64,000 bases of DNA, taken from Sphingomonas beigongshangi (lineage in GTDB: Bacteria; Pseudomonadota; Alphaproteobacteria; Sphingomonadales; Sphingomonadaceae). Below the pieces are notes generated by a model. The model was not told the origin of the DNA and ran no database searches. It worked only from the letters and a program-made list of their open reading frames with translations. Location: assembly GCF_016820445.1 (NCBI RefSeq), contig NZ_JADHDT010000001.1, positions 1 through 64,000 of the forward strand, read 5' to 3'. Below are positions 55,032-63,738 of the stretch, in pieces (position 1 is the stretch's first letter; each line of letters opens with the position of its first letter). Made by a program: the position numbers and the translations under genes.

Positions 55032-55682
55032 ATGACCATCGTCGTGCGCACGTTGTCCGATCAGGTATTCGAGATCGTGCTCGAACGGATCGTGTCGGGC
55101 GACATTCCGACCGGCTCGCCGATCCGGCAGGACGCGCTGGCGGCGGAGCTCGGCGTCAGCAAGATACCGCTACGCGAGGCGCTGGCGCGCCTTGAACAGG
55201 AAGGGCTACTCGTCAGCCAGGCCAATCGCGGCTATACCGTACGACCGATGTCGGCCGAACAGGCGGACGAGATCTATGCGCTGCGCCTCGCGATCGAGCC
55301 GGCCGCCGCCGCCTGCGCCGCCGCCGAAGCGACCGCCCGTGACCGCGCGGAGGCGGAGGCCGCCTACCACGCACTTGACGCCGCGGCAGCGGAGAACCTC
55401 ACCGAGGTCGCCGTTCGCAACCGCGATTTCCATACCGCTTTGGTCCGTCCGGGCGGACGCGTGTTGACGACGCAGCTCGTCGAGCGTCTTGCCGTTCTCG
55501 CCGAACGCTATGTCATCGCGCATCTCCAGCCCGCGGGCCGGGAGGATCGGGCGCATGTCGAGCACCGACAGATGATCGACGCCTGGCTTGCCCGCGATGG
55601 AAAGACGGTGGAAGCCCTGGTGACGCAACATCTATCCGCCACCCGCGACGACCTGCGCGCGCAATTCGGCGCCTCTCAGTGA
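55032..55682 (+). CDS. GntR-family (FCD) transcription regulator
   Basis: A 216-residue regulator: winged helix (about 1-70, IRQDALAAELGVSKIPLREALARLEQEGLL) and a helical FCD ligand domain with the metal-binding pattern D-x3-H (RNRDFHTAL), H (EHRQMIDAW) and H (TQHLSATR). The ligand is usually an organic acid. It is divergent from the oxidase/M24 operon, so it most likely represses it until the substrate is present. Confidence 0.92.
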   Translation: MTIVVRTLSDQVFEIVLERIVSGDIPTGSPIRQDALAAELGVSKIPLREALARLEQEGLLVSQANRGYTVRPMSAEQADEIYALRLAIEPAAAACAAAEATARDRAEAEAAYHALDAAAAENLTEVAVRNRDFHTALVRPGGRVLTTQLVERLAVLAERYVIAHLQPAGREDRAHVEHRQMIDAWLARDGKTVEALVTQHLSATRDDLRAQFGASQ

Positions 55683-55791
55683 TCGATGTCGCCACGCCGC
55701 GGCCGCGCAGGGATACGAAGCAGGCCGTCGCACGTACAACATGGATTGCATCGCACGGCGGATGCTGCTTAGGCGGAAATAAGGCTAGAGT

Positions 55792-56349
55792 GTGACCGGC
55801 GACGTACCCAATCATCTGCGCGATTTCTTCGAAAGGTCGCATATCGCGCTCGCCCTGGCATCGGCGGAGGGTGACAACCCGCTGTTGCTCGTCAACGGCC
55901 CCTTCCGCGCCCTTACCGGTTACGACGACGCCGACGTCATCGGCCGGAACTGCCGCATGCTGCAGGGCGACGCTCCCAACGAGGAGCCGCGCGCGCGCAT
56001 CCATGCCTTCCTCGACAAGGAGGCGGAGAAGAGCGTGCGCACGCCGCTCGTCAATTTCCGCAAGGACGGCTCGCCGTTCGTCAACCTGCTCTTCATGTCG
56101 AAGCTGCGCGCGCTGGGCGGCGGCGTGCGCTATGTCTTCGCCTCCCAGTTCGACATCAGCCGCTCCCAGCCCGAGCTGCTCGCGGACTATGACGAGACGC
56201 TGGGGCGCACGCTCAAGACGCTGACACCGGTGCTCGCCGAAAGCGGCATCGTGCTGGAGGGATCGCTGATGACGATCGCCAACACCGCCGCCACCGTCGC
56301 CCAGGCCAAGCTGACGCTATCGGACCTCGATGCCACCTCTTTCGGCTGA
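55792..56349 (+). CDS. Short LOV blue-light photoreceptor
   Basis: A 185-residue PAS protein of the LOV subclass. It starts with GTG, 7 bp after AAGG. The photoactive cysteine is C54 in GRNCRMLQG; FMN-contacting N88, N98 (VNFRKDGSPFVN) and Q119 (FASQFD) are all present, so it should form the blue-light flavin adduct. The C-terminal 60 residues are helical with no enzymatic domain. Its end overlaps the CheB-CheR-kinase gene by 20 bp, so light sensing is likely fed to that protein. Confidence 0.9.
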   Translation: MTGDVPNHLRDFFERSHIALALASAEGDNPLLLVNGPFRALTGYDDADVIGRNCRMLQGDAPNEEPRARIHAFLDKEAEKSVRTPLVNFRKDGSPFVNLLFMSKLRALGGGVRYVFASQFDISRSQPELLADYDETLGRTLKTLTPVLAESGIVLEGSLMTIANTAATVAQAKLTLSDLDATSFG

Positions 56350-59300
56350 TCCGGCAGGCGACAGCGCGGCGCTGCCGATCGTCGGCATAGGCGCTTCGGC
56401 TGGCGGGCTGGAAGCATTGCGCGACATGCTCGCGCCGGCCCGCGCGCCGACGGGCATGGCCTTCGTCGTGGTCCAGCACCTCGACCCCAATCACGAGAGC
56501 ATGCTCGCGCAGCTGCTCGATCGCCACACCAGCCTTGAGGTCCTGCAAAGCGAGGGCGGCGAGAGGTTGCAGGCGGATCGCGTCTACATCATCCCCCCCG
56601 GCCATGGCCTGGCGATCCGGAAGGGCGTGCTCCATCTCACCGATTTCGCCCAGCCGCGCGGCCTGCGCCGGCCTATCGACGATTTCTTCCTGTCGCTGGC
56701 GACGGATCAGCAGGCGAACGCGGCCTGCGTCATCCTGTCGGGTACGGGCGCGGACGGCACCACCGGCCTGCGCGCGGTCAAGGAACACGGCGGCGTCTGC
56801 GTCGTGCAGCAGCCCGAAACCGCGCGCTACGACGGCATGCCGCTGTCCGCGGTCGGCACCGGTCTCGTCGATTTCGTCAAGACGCCGGGCGACATCCTGG
56901 GATGCCTGACGACCTTCTTCAGCCGTCGCTCCGGCGCGAGCGAGGCGGACGCGCAGGAGGCGAGCGTCGTCGCCGACCATGTCGACGACCTCTGCCGCGT
57001 GCTACGCACCGCGATCGGCCACGATTTTTCCGGTTACAAGCGATCGACGCTGATCCGTCGCGTCGAGCGCCGCATGCATGTGCTCGGGATCGAGACGGGA
57101 CGCGCCTATCTGGAGCGCGTTCGCCGCGACAGCGACGAGTGCGAGGCTCTGTTCCGCGATCTGCTGATCAACGTCACCCGGTTCTTCCGGGACGCTGAAT
57201 TCTTCGAGACGCTGCGCACGCGCGTGATCGAGCCTTTGCTGCGGGATCGGGCACCCGACGAGGACGTGCGCGTCTGGATTCCCGGCTGCTCCAGCGGCGA
57301 GGAGGCATACAGCATCGCCATGCTGTTCGCGGAGGCGGCGCGCACCACCGGTCAGCCGCTGGCCGTGCAGATCTTCGCCACCGACATCGACGAACAGATG
57401 CTCGGCCAGGCGCGTGAGGGGACCTATCCCGCCGCCGCGCTCGCGGACATTCCGGCGGCGCTGCGCGAGCGCTACACGATCCTGCACGCGGACCGCTTCA
57501 CCATCGTGCCGCACATCCGCGACATGATCCGCTTTTCGAACCATAGTCTGGTCAAGGATCCGCCCTTCTCGCGGATCGACCTGCTGTCCTGTCGCAACCT
57601 CCTCATCTATTTCGACGATCGCCTGCAGCAGTCGATCATGCCGCTGTTTCATTACGCGATCCGGCCGGGCGGCTTCCTGTTCCTGGGTCCGTCCGAAAGC
57701 GTCGGCCGGTTCGATCATCTCTTTCCCCCCATCGACCAGCAGGCGCGGTTGTTCCAGCGTTCGCCCGGCGCGCCGAGCTATCCGATCGACCTGCCCGGCA
57801 GCCCGCGCCACCGGACGCCCCGCCGGGAGCGCGAGGATCGGGGCAACAGCAGCCTGGGTGACGAAAGCGCGGTCGTACGGCGGCTCGTCGACCGCTACGC
57901 GCCGCCCGCGCTCCTGCTCGACCAGGACGGCGGCATCCTCGCCGCGTTCGGCAAGCTCGGCCGCTATTTCGAGTTTCCCGTCACCCGCACGGGAGGATCG
58001 AGCGCGGTGACGCTCGCGCGCCCCGGCCTGCGGAACGTGCTCGGCCCGCTGCTTCGCCAGGCGCGCGACGAGAAGAAGCGCCATGTCGCGCGCGACGTGG
58101 CGGTCGAAGGCGACTTCGGGACGCAGACCGTCGAGGTGATCTGCGACCCCCTTGCCGACGGCAGTCTGCTCTTCGTGTTCCGCGAAAACGGACCGTTCCA
58201 GCCCGCGCAGGACCGCGACCTCAACGATCTCGAGCCGGGCGACGATCATGTCGAGGCCCTTGAGGACGAACTGCGCCTGACGCGTCACCGCCTGCGCTCG
58301 GCGGTCGAGGAACTGGAGACCGCGAACGAGGAGCTGAAAAGCTCCAACGAAGAAATGATGTCGATGAACGAGGAGCTCCAGTCGACGAACGAGGAGCTTT
58401 CGACCGTCAACGACGAATTGAAGGGGAAGGTCGACCAGCTGACCATCGCCAATTCGGACCTGCGCAACTTCTTCGAGACCACCAGCCTGGCAATGATCGT
58501 CGTCGACGCCGAGCTGCGCATCCGCAGCTTCACCGAGGCAGCGACTGCGATCTTCCCGCTCAAGCCGACAGACCGGGGCCGCCCGCTCACCGACGTGACG
58601 ACGCGACTCGCGACCAGCGACTATCTCGACGACGCGCGGCACGTGGCGGCGGGGACCGAGCCGACGCAGCGCCGCGTCGTCAGTCGCGACGGCAAGAACG
58701 TCTTCTCGCTGCGCGTCCTGCCCTATCGTACGCCGGCCGGCGGGATCGACGGCGCGACGCTGCTGCTCACGGACATCACCGAGGCCCTGGCGCTCGAGCG
58801 ACAGCTCGCGGCGGAACGCGAACGTCTCGATCTCGCCGTCAAGGCAGGCGGCATCGGCGTATGGGAATATTGCCCCGAGACGGGGGAGACGATCCTCGAC
58901 GCGGTCGAACATCAGCTGTTCGACGTCAGTGGCGAGGAGGCGACCCGGATGGACGACCTCATCGGCCGTATCGACGAGGCGGATCGGAGCCATGTCGAGG
59001 AAGCGCTGCGCCGCACCGCCGCCGGCACCGGCGATTTCGAGGCGAGTTTCCGCGTTCGGCTGAAGGACGGCAGCGTCCGTTGGATCAAGGGGTTCGGGCG
59101 CCTCGTCACGGATAGCAGGCCGGCCCGCCTGGTCGGCGTGTCGATCGACGTCACGCCCGAATATGCGGTCGCCGAAACGCGCGAGTTGATGCTGCGCGAG
59201 ATGAACCATCGCGTGAAGAACCTGTTCGCGATCGTCGGCGGCATGGTCACCGCGGCGGCACGCAGTCACGACGATGTGCGCACCTTCGCCAACGATCTGC

Positions 59301-59764
59301 GCGAGCGCATCGCCGCGCTCGGCCGTGCGCATTCGCTCGCCTCGCCGACGGGCGAACAGCAGGCGATCGACCTGTACGGATTGTTCGAGGCAACGCTCGC
59401 ACCGTATCGTGATCATGCCGGGATCGAAATGACCGGTCCGAACGTTCTCGTGTCGCGGGATTGCCTTTCCCCCCTCGCGCTGATGTTGCACGAGTGGGCG
59501 ACCAACTCCGTGAAATACGGCGCGTTGGGCGCCGGACCGGCGGGTCGCCTGACGATCGGCTGGCATTTGGAGGACGATGCGCTGGTGGTCGAATGGAACG
59601 AAAGCCGCCGGTCGGGGACGCAGATCGCGCCGGGCAAGGGCTTCGGCACGCTGCTGGTCGATACCTCGGCCCGCCAGCTCGGCGCATCGGTAAGCCGCGA
59701 GATCGCGGACGACCATTACCGCCTCGTTTTGTCCCTGCCGCGCGCCGTCACCGTCGATGGCTGA
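56330..59764 (+). CDS. CheB-CheR-PAS-HWE kinase fusion
   Basis: An 1144-residue multidomain protein. Residues 10-200: CheB methylesterase domain with S23 (GIGASAGG), H50 (VVQHLD) and D142 (GTGADGT). About 215-475: CheR methyltransferase (N-domain, then SAM domain with WIPGCSSGEEAYS and CRNLLIYFD). A long coiled coil (about 645-715, repeated NEEL). Two PAS domains (about 720-830 and 845-950). C-terminal HWE kinase with His in MNHRVKNLF, N-box LHEWATNSVKYGAL, and WNE. Overlaps by 20 bp upstream and 8 bp downstream. No receiver domain of its own. Confidence 0.93.
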   Translation: MPPLSADPAGDSAALPIVGIGASAGGLEALRDMLAPARAPTGMAFVVVQHLDPNHESMLAQLLDRHTSLEVLQSEGGERLQADRVYIIPPGHGLAIRKGVLHLTDFAQPRGLRRPIDDFFLSLATDQQANAACVILSGTGADGTTGLRAVKEHGGVCVVQQPETARYDGMPLSAVGTGLVDFVKTPGDILGCLTTFFSRRSGASEADAQEASVVADHVDDLCRVLRTAIGHDFSGYKRSTLIRRVERRMHVLGIETGRAYLERVRRDSDECEALFRDLLINVTRFFRDAEFFETLRTRVIEPLLRDRAPDEDVRVWIPGCSSGEEAYSIAMLFAEAARTTGQPLAVQIFATDIDEQMLGQAREGTYPAAALADIPAALRERYTILHADRFTIVPHIRDMIRFSNHSLVKDPPFSRIDLLSCRNLLIYFDDRLQQSIMPLFHYAIRPGGFLFLGPSESVGRFDHLFPPIDQQARLFQRSPGAPSYPIDLPGSPRHRTPRREREDRGNSSLGDESAVVRRLVDRYAPPALLLDQDGGILAAFGKLGRYFEFPVTRTGGSSAVTLARPGLRNVLGPLLRQARDEKKRHVARDVAVEGDFGTQTVEVICDPLADGSLLFVFRENGPFQPAQDRDLNDLEPGDDHVEALEDELRLTRHRLRSAVEELETANEELKSSNEEMMSMNEELQSTNEELSTVNDELKGKVDQLTIANSDLRNFFETTSLAMIVVDAELRIRSFTEAATAIFPLKPTDRGRPLTDVTTRLATSDYLDDARHVAAGTEPTQRRVVSRDGKNVFSLRVLPYRTPAGGIDGATLLLTDITEALALERQLAAERERLDLAVKAGGIGVWEYCPETGETILDAVEHQLFDVSGEEATRMDDLIGRIDEADRSHVEEALRRTAAGTGDFEASFRVRLKDGSVRWIKGFGRLVTDSRPARLVGVSIDVTPEYAVAETRELMLREMNHRVKNLFAIVGGMVTAAARSHDDVRTFANDLRERIAALGRAHSLASPTGEQQAIDLYGLFEATLAPYRDHAGIEMTGPNVLVSRDCLSPLALMLHEWATNSVKYGALGAGPAGRLTIGWHLEDDALVVEWNESRRSGTQIAPGKGFGTLLVDTSARQLGASVSREIADDHYRLVLSLPRAVTVDG

Positions 59765-60143
59765 CCGGGTGATGCTCGTCGAGGACGAGCTCTTCGTCGC
59801 GCTCGACGTCCAGATGACGGTGGAGGACGCCGGGCTGACGGTCGAGGGCCCCTATACCTCGCTCGCGGAGGCCGAAGCGGCGATCGCGCACCTCGACCCG
59901 CATGCGCTGCTCTGCGCGATCCTCGACGTGCGGCTGCGAGACGGCGAGGTCTTTCCGGCCGCCGACCGGCTGAAGGCGGCAGGCGTGCCGATCATCTTCC
60001 ATTCCGGCCATGCCGATCAGCAGGCGTTGCAGCGCCGCTATCCCGGTGCGCTCGTCTGCGGCAAGCCGTGCTCGCCGGGCACGCTCCGCAACAGCATCGA
60101 ATCGATCGCGCAGCACGGACCAGACCAGCACGCGGCGGAATGA
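59757..60143 (+). CDS. Single-domain response regulator of the light cassette
   Basis: A 128-residue receiver. D57 (AILDVRL) is the phosphorylation site with E9/D10 as pocket acids and K in VCGKPCSP. It belongs to the same HWE-partner type as the gene at 37387. It overlaps the kinase gene by 8 bp, so the kinase-receiver pair is made in one unit. No DNA-binding output is attached, so it likely passes phosphate on or binds a partner protein. Confidence 0.92.
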   Translation: MADRVMLVEDELFVALDVQMTVEDAGLTVEGPYTSLAEAEAAIAHLDPHALLCAILDVRLRDGEVFPAADRLKAAGVPIIFHSGHADQQALQRRYPGALVCGKPCSPGTLRNSIESIAQHGPDQHAAE

Positions 60144-60416
60144 GGTAGCTGCGCCGCGACGCGGGCCGGCGGAGCAGGTCATGTGCGTCATGTTCCATGA
60201 GCCCGCACGACCGGAGGTCGCGACGCGCGATCGCCGATGCCTAGCGCTTAGCCAAGGGATATTCACCCCGCACCGTGTCCCGCTACTCGGAAAGGCTGGC
60301 AGGACCACCCGACGCCCGTAAGCGAGGCAAGGCCGCCGCGTCCCCTTACTAGGGCGCGCCACGGGAACGACTCCGGTACGACCCCGGATATCACCCAGTC
60401 TGCGAAATCGATGAAA
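60144..60416. other. Gap with no recognisable feature
   Basis: A 273-bp stretch between the receiver gene and the tRNA. I see no gene, palindrome of note or strong promoter. Short forward frames overlap it but lack ribosome binding sites. Confidence 0.4.
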
Positions 60417-60493
60417 TGGTCGGGGCGACAGGATTCGAACCTGCGACCCCCACACCCCCAGTGTGATGCGCTACCAGGCTGCGCTACGCCCCG
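60417..60493 (-). tRNA. tRNA-Pro(GGG)
   Basis: On the minus strand: 77 nt including an encoded CCA. Acceptor stem CGGGGCG/CGCCCCG, D-arm GCGCAGCCTGGTAGCGC, anticodon stem TCACA/TGTGG with loop CTGGGGG (anticodon GGG), T-arm GCAGGTTCGAATCCTGT. Reads the proline codons CCC and CCU. Confidence 0.97.
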
Positions 60494-60704
60494 ACCGATA
60501 GGTCCCGCCACTTGGATGCGCGGCCGGACCCGAGCGGCGGCCTGTAGGCGGCTCGGCGCGGCAACGCAACCGTCTTCATCGCGAATGTCGCCGCGACGGT
60601 CGCCACCCGCGGCAAAGATTGCGCGCCGGCCCAACCAATGCTAGCCCGCGGCGCTTCCTGTGCGGGGAAATCTTTCCGCCGCCGATCAGTCATGCACGGA
60701 CCAG

Positions 60705-61043
60705 ATGATCATCTCTCCCGCTTATGCCCAGGCCGCCGGCGGCGCCGCTGAATCGGGCGGTCTCGCCTCGTTCATCAGCCTCGCACCGCTCTTTCTCGTC
60801 TTCATCGTCTTTTACGTGCTGATGATTCGTCCGCAGCAGAAGCGGATGAAGACGCTCCAGCAGTCGGTCGAGGCGGTGAAGAAGAACGACACCGTCGTCA
60901 CCGCCGGCGGCATCGTCGGCAAGGTGACCAAGGTCGAGGATCGCTATGTCGAGGTCGAGATCGCGCCGACAGTGCGCGTCCGCGTCGTCAAGGCGACGCT
61001 GACCGAGGTGACCAGCGCCAATTCCAAGCCGGCGAACGACTGA
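60705..61043 (+). CDS. yajC: Preprotein translocase subunit YajC
   Basis: A 112-residue inner-membrane protein. The ATG at 60705 gives MIISPAYAQ; a membrane helix (SFISLAPLFLVFIVFYVLMI) is followed by RPQQKRMKTLQQ and the conserved VVTAGGIVGKVTKV. It associates with SecDF. Its TGA overlaps the secD ATG (TGATG). Confidence 0.95.
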   Translation: MIISPAYAQAAGGAAESGGLASFISLAPLFLVFIVFYVLMIRPQQKRMKTLQQSVEAVKKNDTVVTAGGIVGKVTKVEDRYVEVEIAPTVRVRVVKATLTEVTSANSKPAND

Positions 61044-62635
61044 TGCTGGACTTCCCCCGCTGGAAGGTCACCGCGATCTGGGCGCTGCTCGCGGTGCTCT
61101 GCGCGCTCGCCATTCCGAGCTTCTTCTCGGAAGAGCAGACCGCGCATTGGCCGATCCACCCGCGTATCAACAAGGGCCTCGACCTCGCCGGCGGCAGCTA
61201 TCTGCTGCTGGAGGCGGACACGCAGGATCTCGCCAACAGCCGCATCGAGTCGATGCGCGACCAGATCCAGGGCACGATGCGCAACGGCACCCCGCCGATC
61301 GCGATCGGCGACATCTCGACGCGCGGCGGACAGATCAGCTTCATGCTGCGCGATCCCACACAGGTCGACGCCGCGCGCGAGCGGCTGCTCGGCATCACCG
61401 GGACCGGCGCCGGCATGACCGGCCAGCGCGAATGGGACATCCAGGTCGTCGACACCAGTCGCTTCGTCGTCACACCAACCAAGGCCGGCCTCGACCAGGC
61501 GGTGAAGACCGCGATGGACGACACGACCGACGTCGTGCGCAAGCGCATCGACGCGCTCGGCACGCGCGAGCCGACGATCGTGCGCCAGGGCGACAACCGC
61601 ATCGTCGTGCAGGTTCCCGGCCTCGGCAATCCGCAGCAGCTCAAGGAGCTGCTCGGCAAGACCGCCAAGCTCGAGTTTAAGCTGGTCGACACCACCGCCA
61701 ACCCGGTCGACGTCGCCAAGGGCATCGCGCCGATCGGCAGCCAGATCCTGCCCTATGCGACGCCGGGCCTGCCGCCGATCGCGGTCAAGCGCCAGGTGAT
61801 CATATCCGGCGACCAGCTCGCCGACGCGCGCCAGGCGTTCGACCAGCAGACCAACCAGCCGAACGTCCAGATCACGTTCAACGCCGTCGGCGGCAACCGC
61901 TTCGCGCGCATCACGCAGCAGAACGTCGGCAAGCCGTTCGCGATCATCGTCGACAACAAGGTGATCTCCGCGCCCAACATCAACGAACCGATCCTCGGCG
62001 GCTCGGCGGTGATCAACGGCGGCTTCACGGTCGACAGCGCCAACCAGCTCGCGATCGCGCTGCGGTCGGGCAAATTGTCGATCAACCTCAAGGTCATCGA
62101 GGAATCGACCGTGTCGGCCAGCCTCGGCAAGGATTCGATCCATGCCGGCATCATCGCCTGCGCGGTCGCGGTGGCGCTCGTCGTCGCCTTCATGTTCCTG
62201 ACCTATGGCCGGTTCGGCCTCTACGCCAATCTCGCCGTCGTCATCAACGTGTTCGTCATCCTCGGCGTGCTCGCCGTGCTGCATGGCACGCTGACGCTGC
62301 CGGGCATCGCCGGCTTCGTGCTCACCATCGGCACCGCGGTCGACGCCAACGTGCTGATCAACGAGCGCATCCGCGAGGAACGGCGGCGCGGGCGCAGCGT
62401 CGTGCAGGCGGTGGAACTCGGCTACAAGGAAGCCAGCCGCACGATCTTCGAGGCGAATGTCACGCACGCCATCTCCGGCGTCATCATGTTCGTGCTCGGC
62501 TCTGGCCCGGTGAAGGGATTCGCGGTCGTGCTGCTGATCGGCATCTGCACCTCGGTGTTCACCGCCGTCACCTTCACCCGCATGCTCGTCGCGCTGTGGA
62601 TCCGGCGCAACAAGCCCAAGACGATCAACATATGA
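61043..62635 (+). CDS. secD: Protein translocase subunit SecD
   Basis: A 530-residue RND-type subunit that uses the proton gradient to pull exported proteins through SecYEG. One N-terminal membrane helix, RINKGLDLAGG motif (D1), periplasmic P1 domain, five more helices in the last third (TIGTAVDANVLINERIREE D6-type motif). Length normal for alphaproteobacteria. Confidence 0.97.
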   Translation: MLDFPRWKVTAIWALLAVLCALAIPSFFSEEQTAHWPIHPRINKGLDLAGGSYLLLEADTQDLANSRIESMRDQIQGTMRNGTPPIAIGDISTRGGQISFMLRDPTQVDAARERLLGITGTGAGMTGQREWDIQVVDTSRFVVTPTKAGLDQAVKTAMDDTTDVVRKRIDALGTREPTIVRQGDNRIVVQVPGLGNPQQLKELLGKTAKLEFKLVDTTANPVDVAKGIAPIGSQILPYATPGLPPIAVKRQVIISGDQLADARQAFDQQTNQPNVQITFNAVGGNRFARITQQNVGKPFAIIVDNKVISAPNINEPILGGSAVINGGFTVDSANQLAIALRSGKLSINLKVIEESTVSASLGKDSIHAGIIACAVAVALVVAFMFLTYGRFGLYANLAVVINVFVILGVLAVLHGTLTLPGIAGFVLTIGTAVDANVLINERIREERRRGRSVVQAVELGYKEASRTIFEANVTHAISGVIMFVLGSGPVKGFAVVLLIGICTSVFTAVTFTRMLVALWIRRNKPKTINI

Positions 62636-62654
62636 TCGCGCGGGCCATTCCCTC

Positions 62655-62753
62655 CGTCGTCATCCCCGCGCATGCGGGGATCCAGACGCGCATCGCCTCG
62701 GAAGAGTCGCAAACCTTCGCCAGAATGGATTCCCGCCTTCGCGGGAATGACGG
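62655..62753. repeat. REP-like inverted repeat between secD and secF
   Basis: Arms CGTCGTCATCCCCGCG (62655-62670, continuing through GGGGATCCA to 62684) and TGGATTCCCGCC..GCGGGAATGACGG (62726-62753) pair imperfectly. Same family as 14351, 26547 and 34751. It separates two genes usually only a few bases apart. Confidence 0.85.
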
Positions 62754-62762
62754 ATTGCTGTC

Positions 62763-63734
62763 ATGAAACTCCTGAAGATCGTCCCCGACAACACCAACAT
62801 CGACTTCGTGCGGCTGCGCGGCTGGGCGTTCGGGCTGACCCTGCTGCTCAGCGTACTCGCGGTCGGCGTCACGCTCGTGAAGGGCCTCAACTTCGGCGTC
62901 GATTTCGCCGGGGGGCTCAGCATCGAGGAGCGTTTCGCGACGCCGCCGGCGGAGGACAAGGTGCGCAGCGTCGTCAACGGCCTGGGCGTGGGCGAGGCGT
63001 CGCTCCAGCAGCTCAGCGACCCGCGCTCGCTGACGATCCTGCTGCCGGTGCAGGAAAGCGCGGACGAAGGCGCGACCAATGCCGTCGTCAAGAAGGTCGA
63101 GGCCGCGCTGGCGCAGGCCTTCCCCGGCGCGACCTTCTCGCGCTACTCGACCGTGTCCGGCAAGGTGTCGGGCGAGCTGATCCGCCACGGCGTGCTCGCG
63201 GTCGTGCTCGCGATCATCGGCATCGGCCTGTTCGCGATCTTCCGCTTCGAATGGCAGTTCGGCGTCTCGACGATCGTCGCGATCGTCCACGACCTGCTGA
63301 TGACGCTGGGCTTCTTCGCGATCACGCGGTTCGAGTTCGACCTCAACATCGTCGCCGCCGTGCTGACCATCATCGGCTATTCGATCAACGACAAGATCGT
63401 CATCGACGACCGCATCCGCGAGAACATGCGCCGCTATCGCAAGATGGACATGCGCGAGATCATCAACCTGTCGGTCAACGAGACGCTGCCGCGCACGGTG
63501 ATGACCTCGGTGACGATCCTGCTCGCGCTGGTCGCGATGCTGCTGCTCGGCGGCCATGTGCTGCGCGGCTTCACCGCGGCGATGATCCTGGGCATCGTCG
63601 TCGGCACCTATTCGTCGATCTACGTATCCTCGTCGCTGCTCATCACGCTCGGCCTGCGCGCCGATCCGCGGGCGGAGAAGGTGTCGCAGAGCCCGATCGA
63701 CAATGCCGAGCGGGTCGCCCCGCGCGATCGCTGA
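62763..63734 (+). CDS. secF: Protein translocase subunit SecF
   Basis: A 323-residue partner of SecD. GVDFAGGLSIEERF near the start, then helices with SINDKIVIDDRIRENMRRYRKMD and the NETLPRTVMTSVTILL segment. The gene ends 4 bp before the next start. The C-terminal tail is short and charged. Confidence 0.97.
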   Translation: MKLLKIVPDNTNIDFVRLRGWAFGLTLLLSVLAVGVTLVKGLNFGVDFAGGLSIEERFATPPAEDKVRSVVNGLGVGEASLQQLSDPRSLTILLPVQESADEGATNAVVKKVEAALAQAFPGATFSRYSTVSGKVSGELIRHGVLAVVLAIIGIGLFAIFRFEWQFGVSTIVAIVHDLLMTLGFFAITRFEFDLNIVAAVLTIIGYSINDKIVIDDRIRENMRRYRKMDMREIINLSVNETLPRTVMTSVTILLALVAMLLLGGHVLRGFTAAMILGIVVGTYSSIYVSSSLLITLGLRADPRAEKVSQSPIDNAERVAPRDR

Positions 63735-63738
63735 CGTC

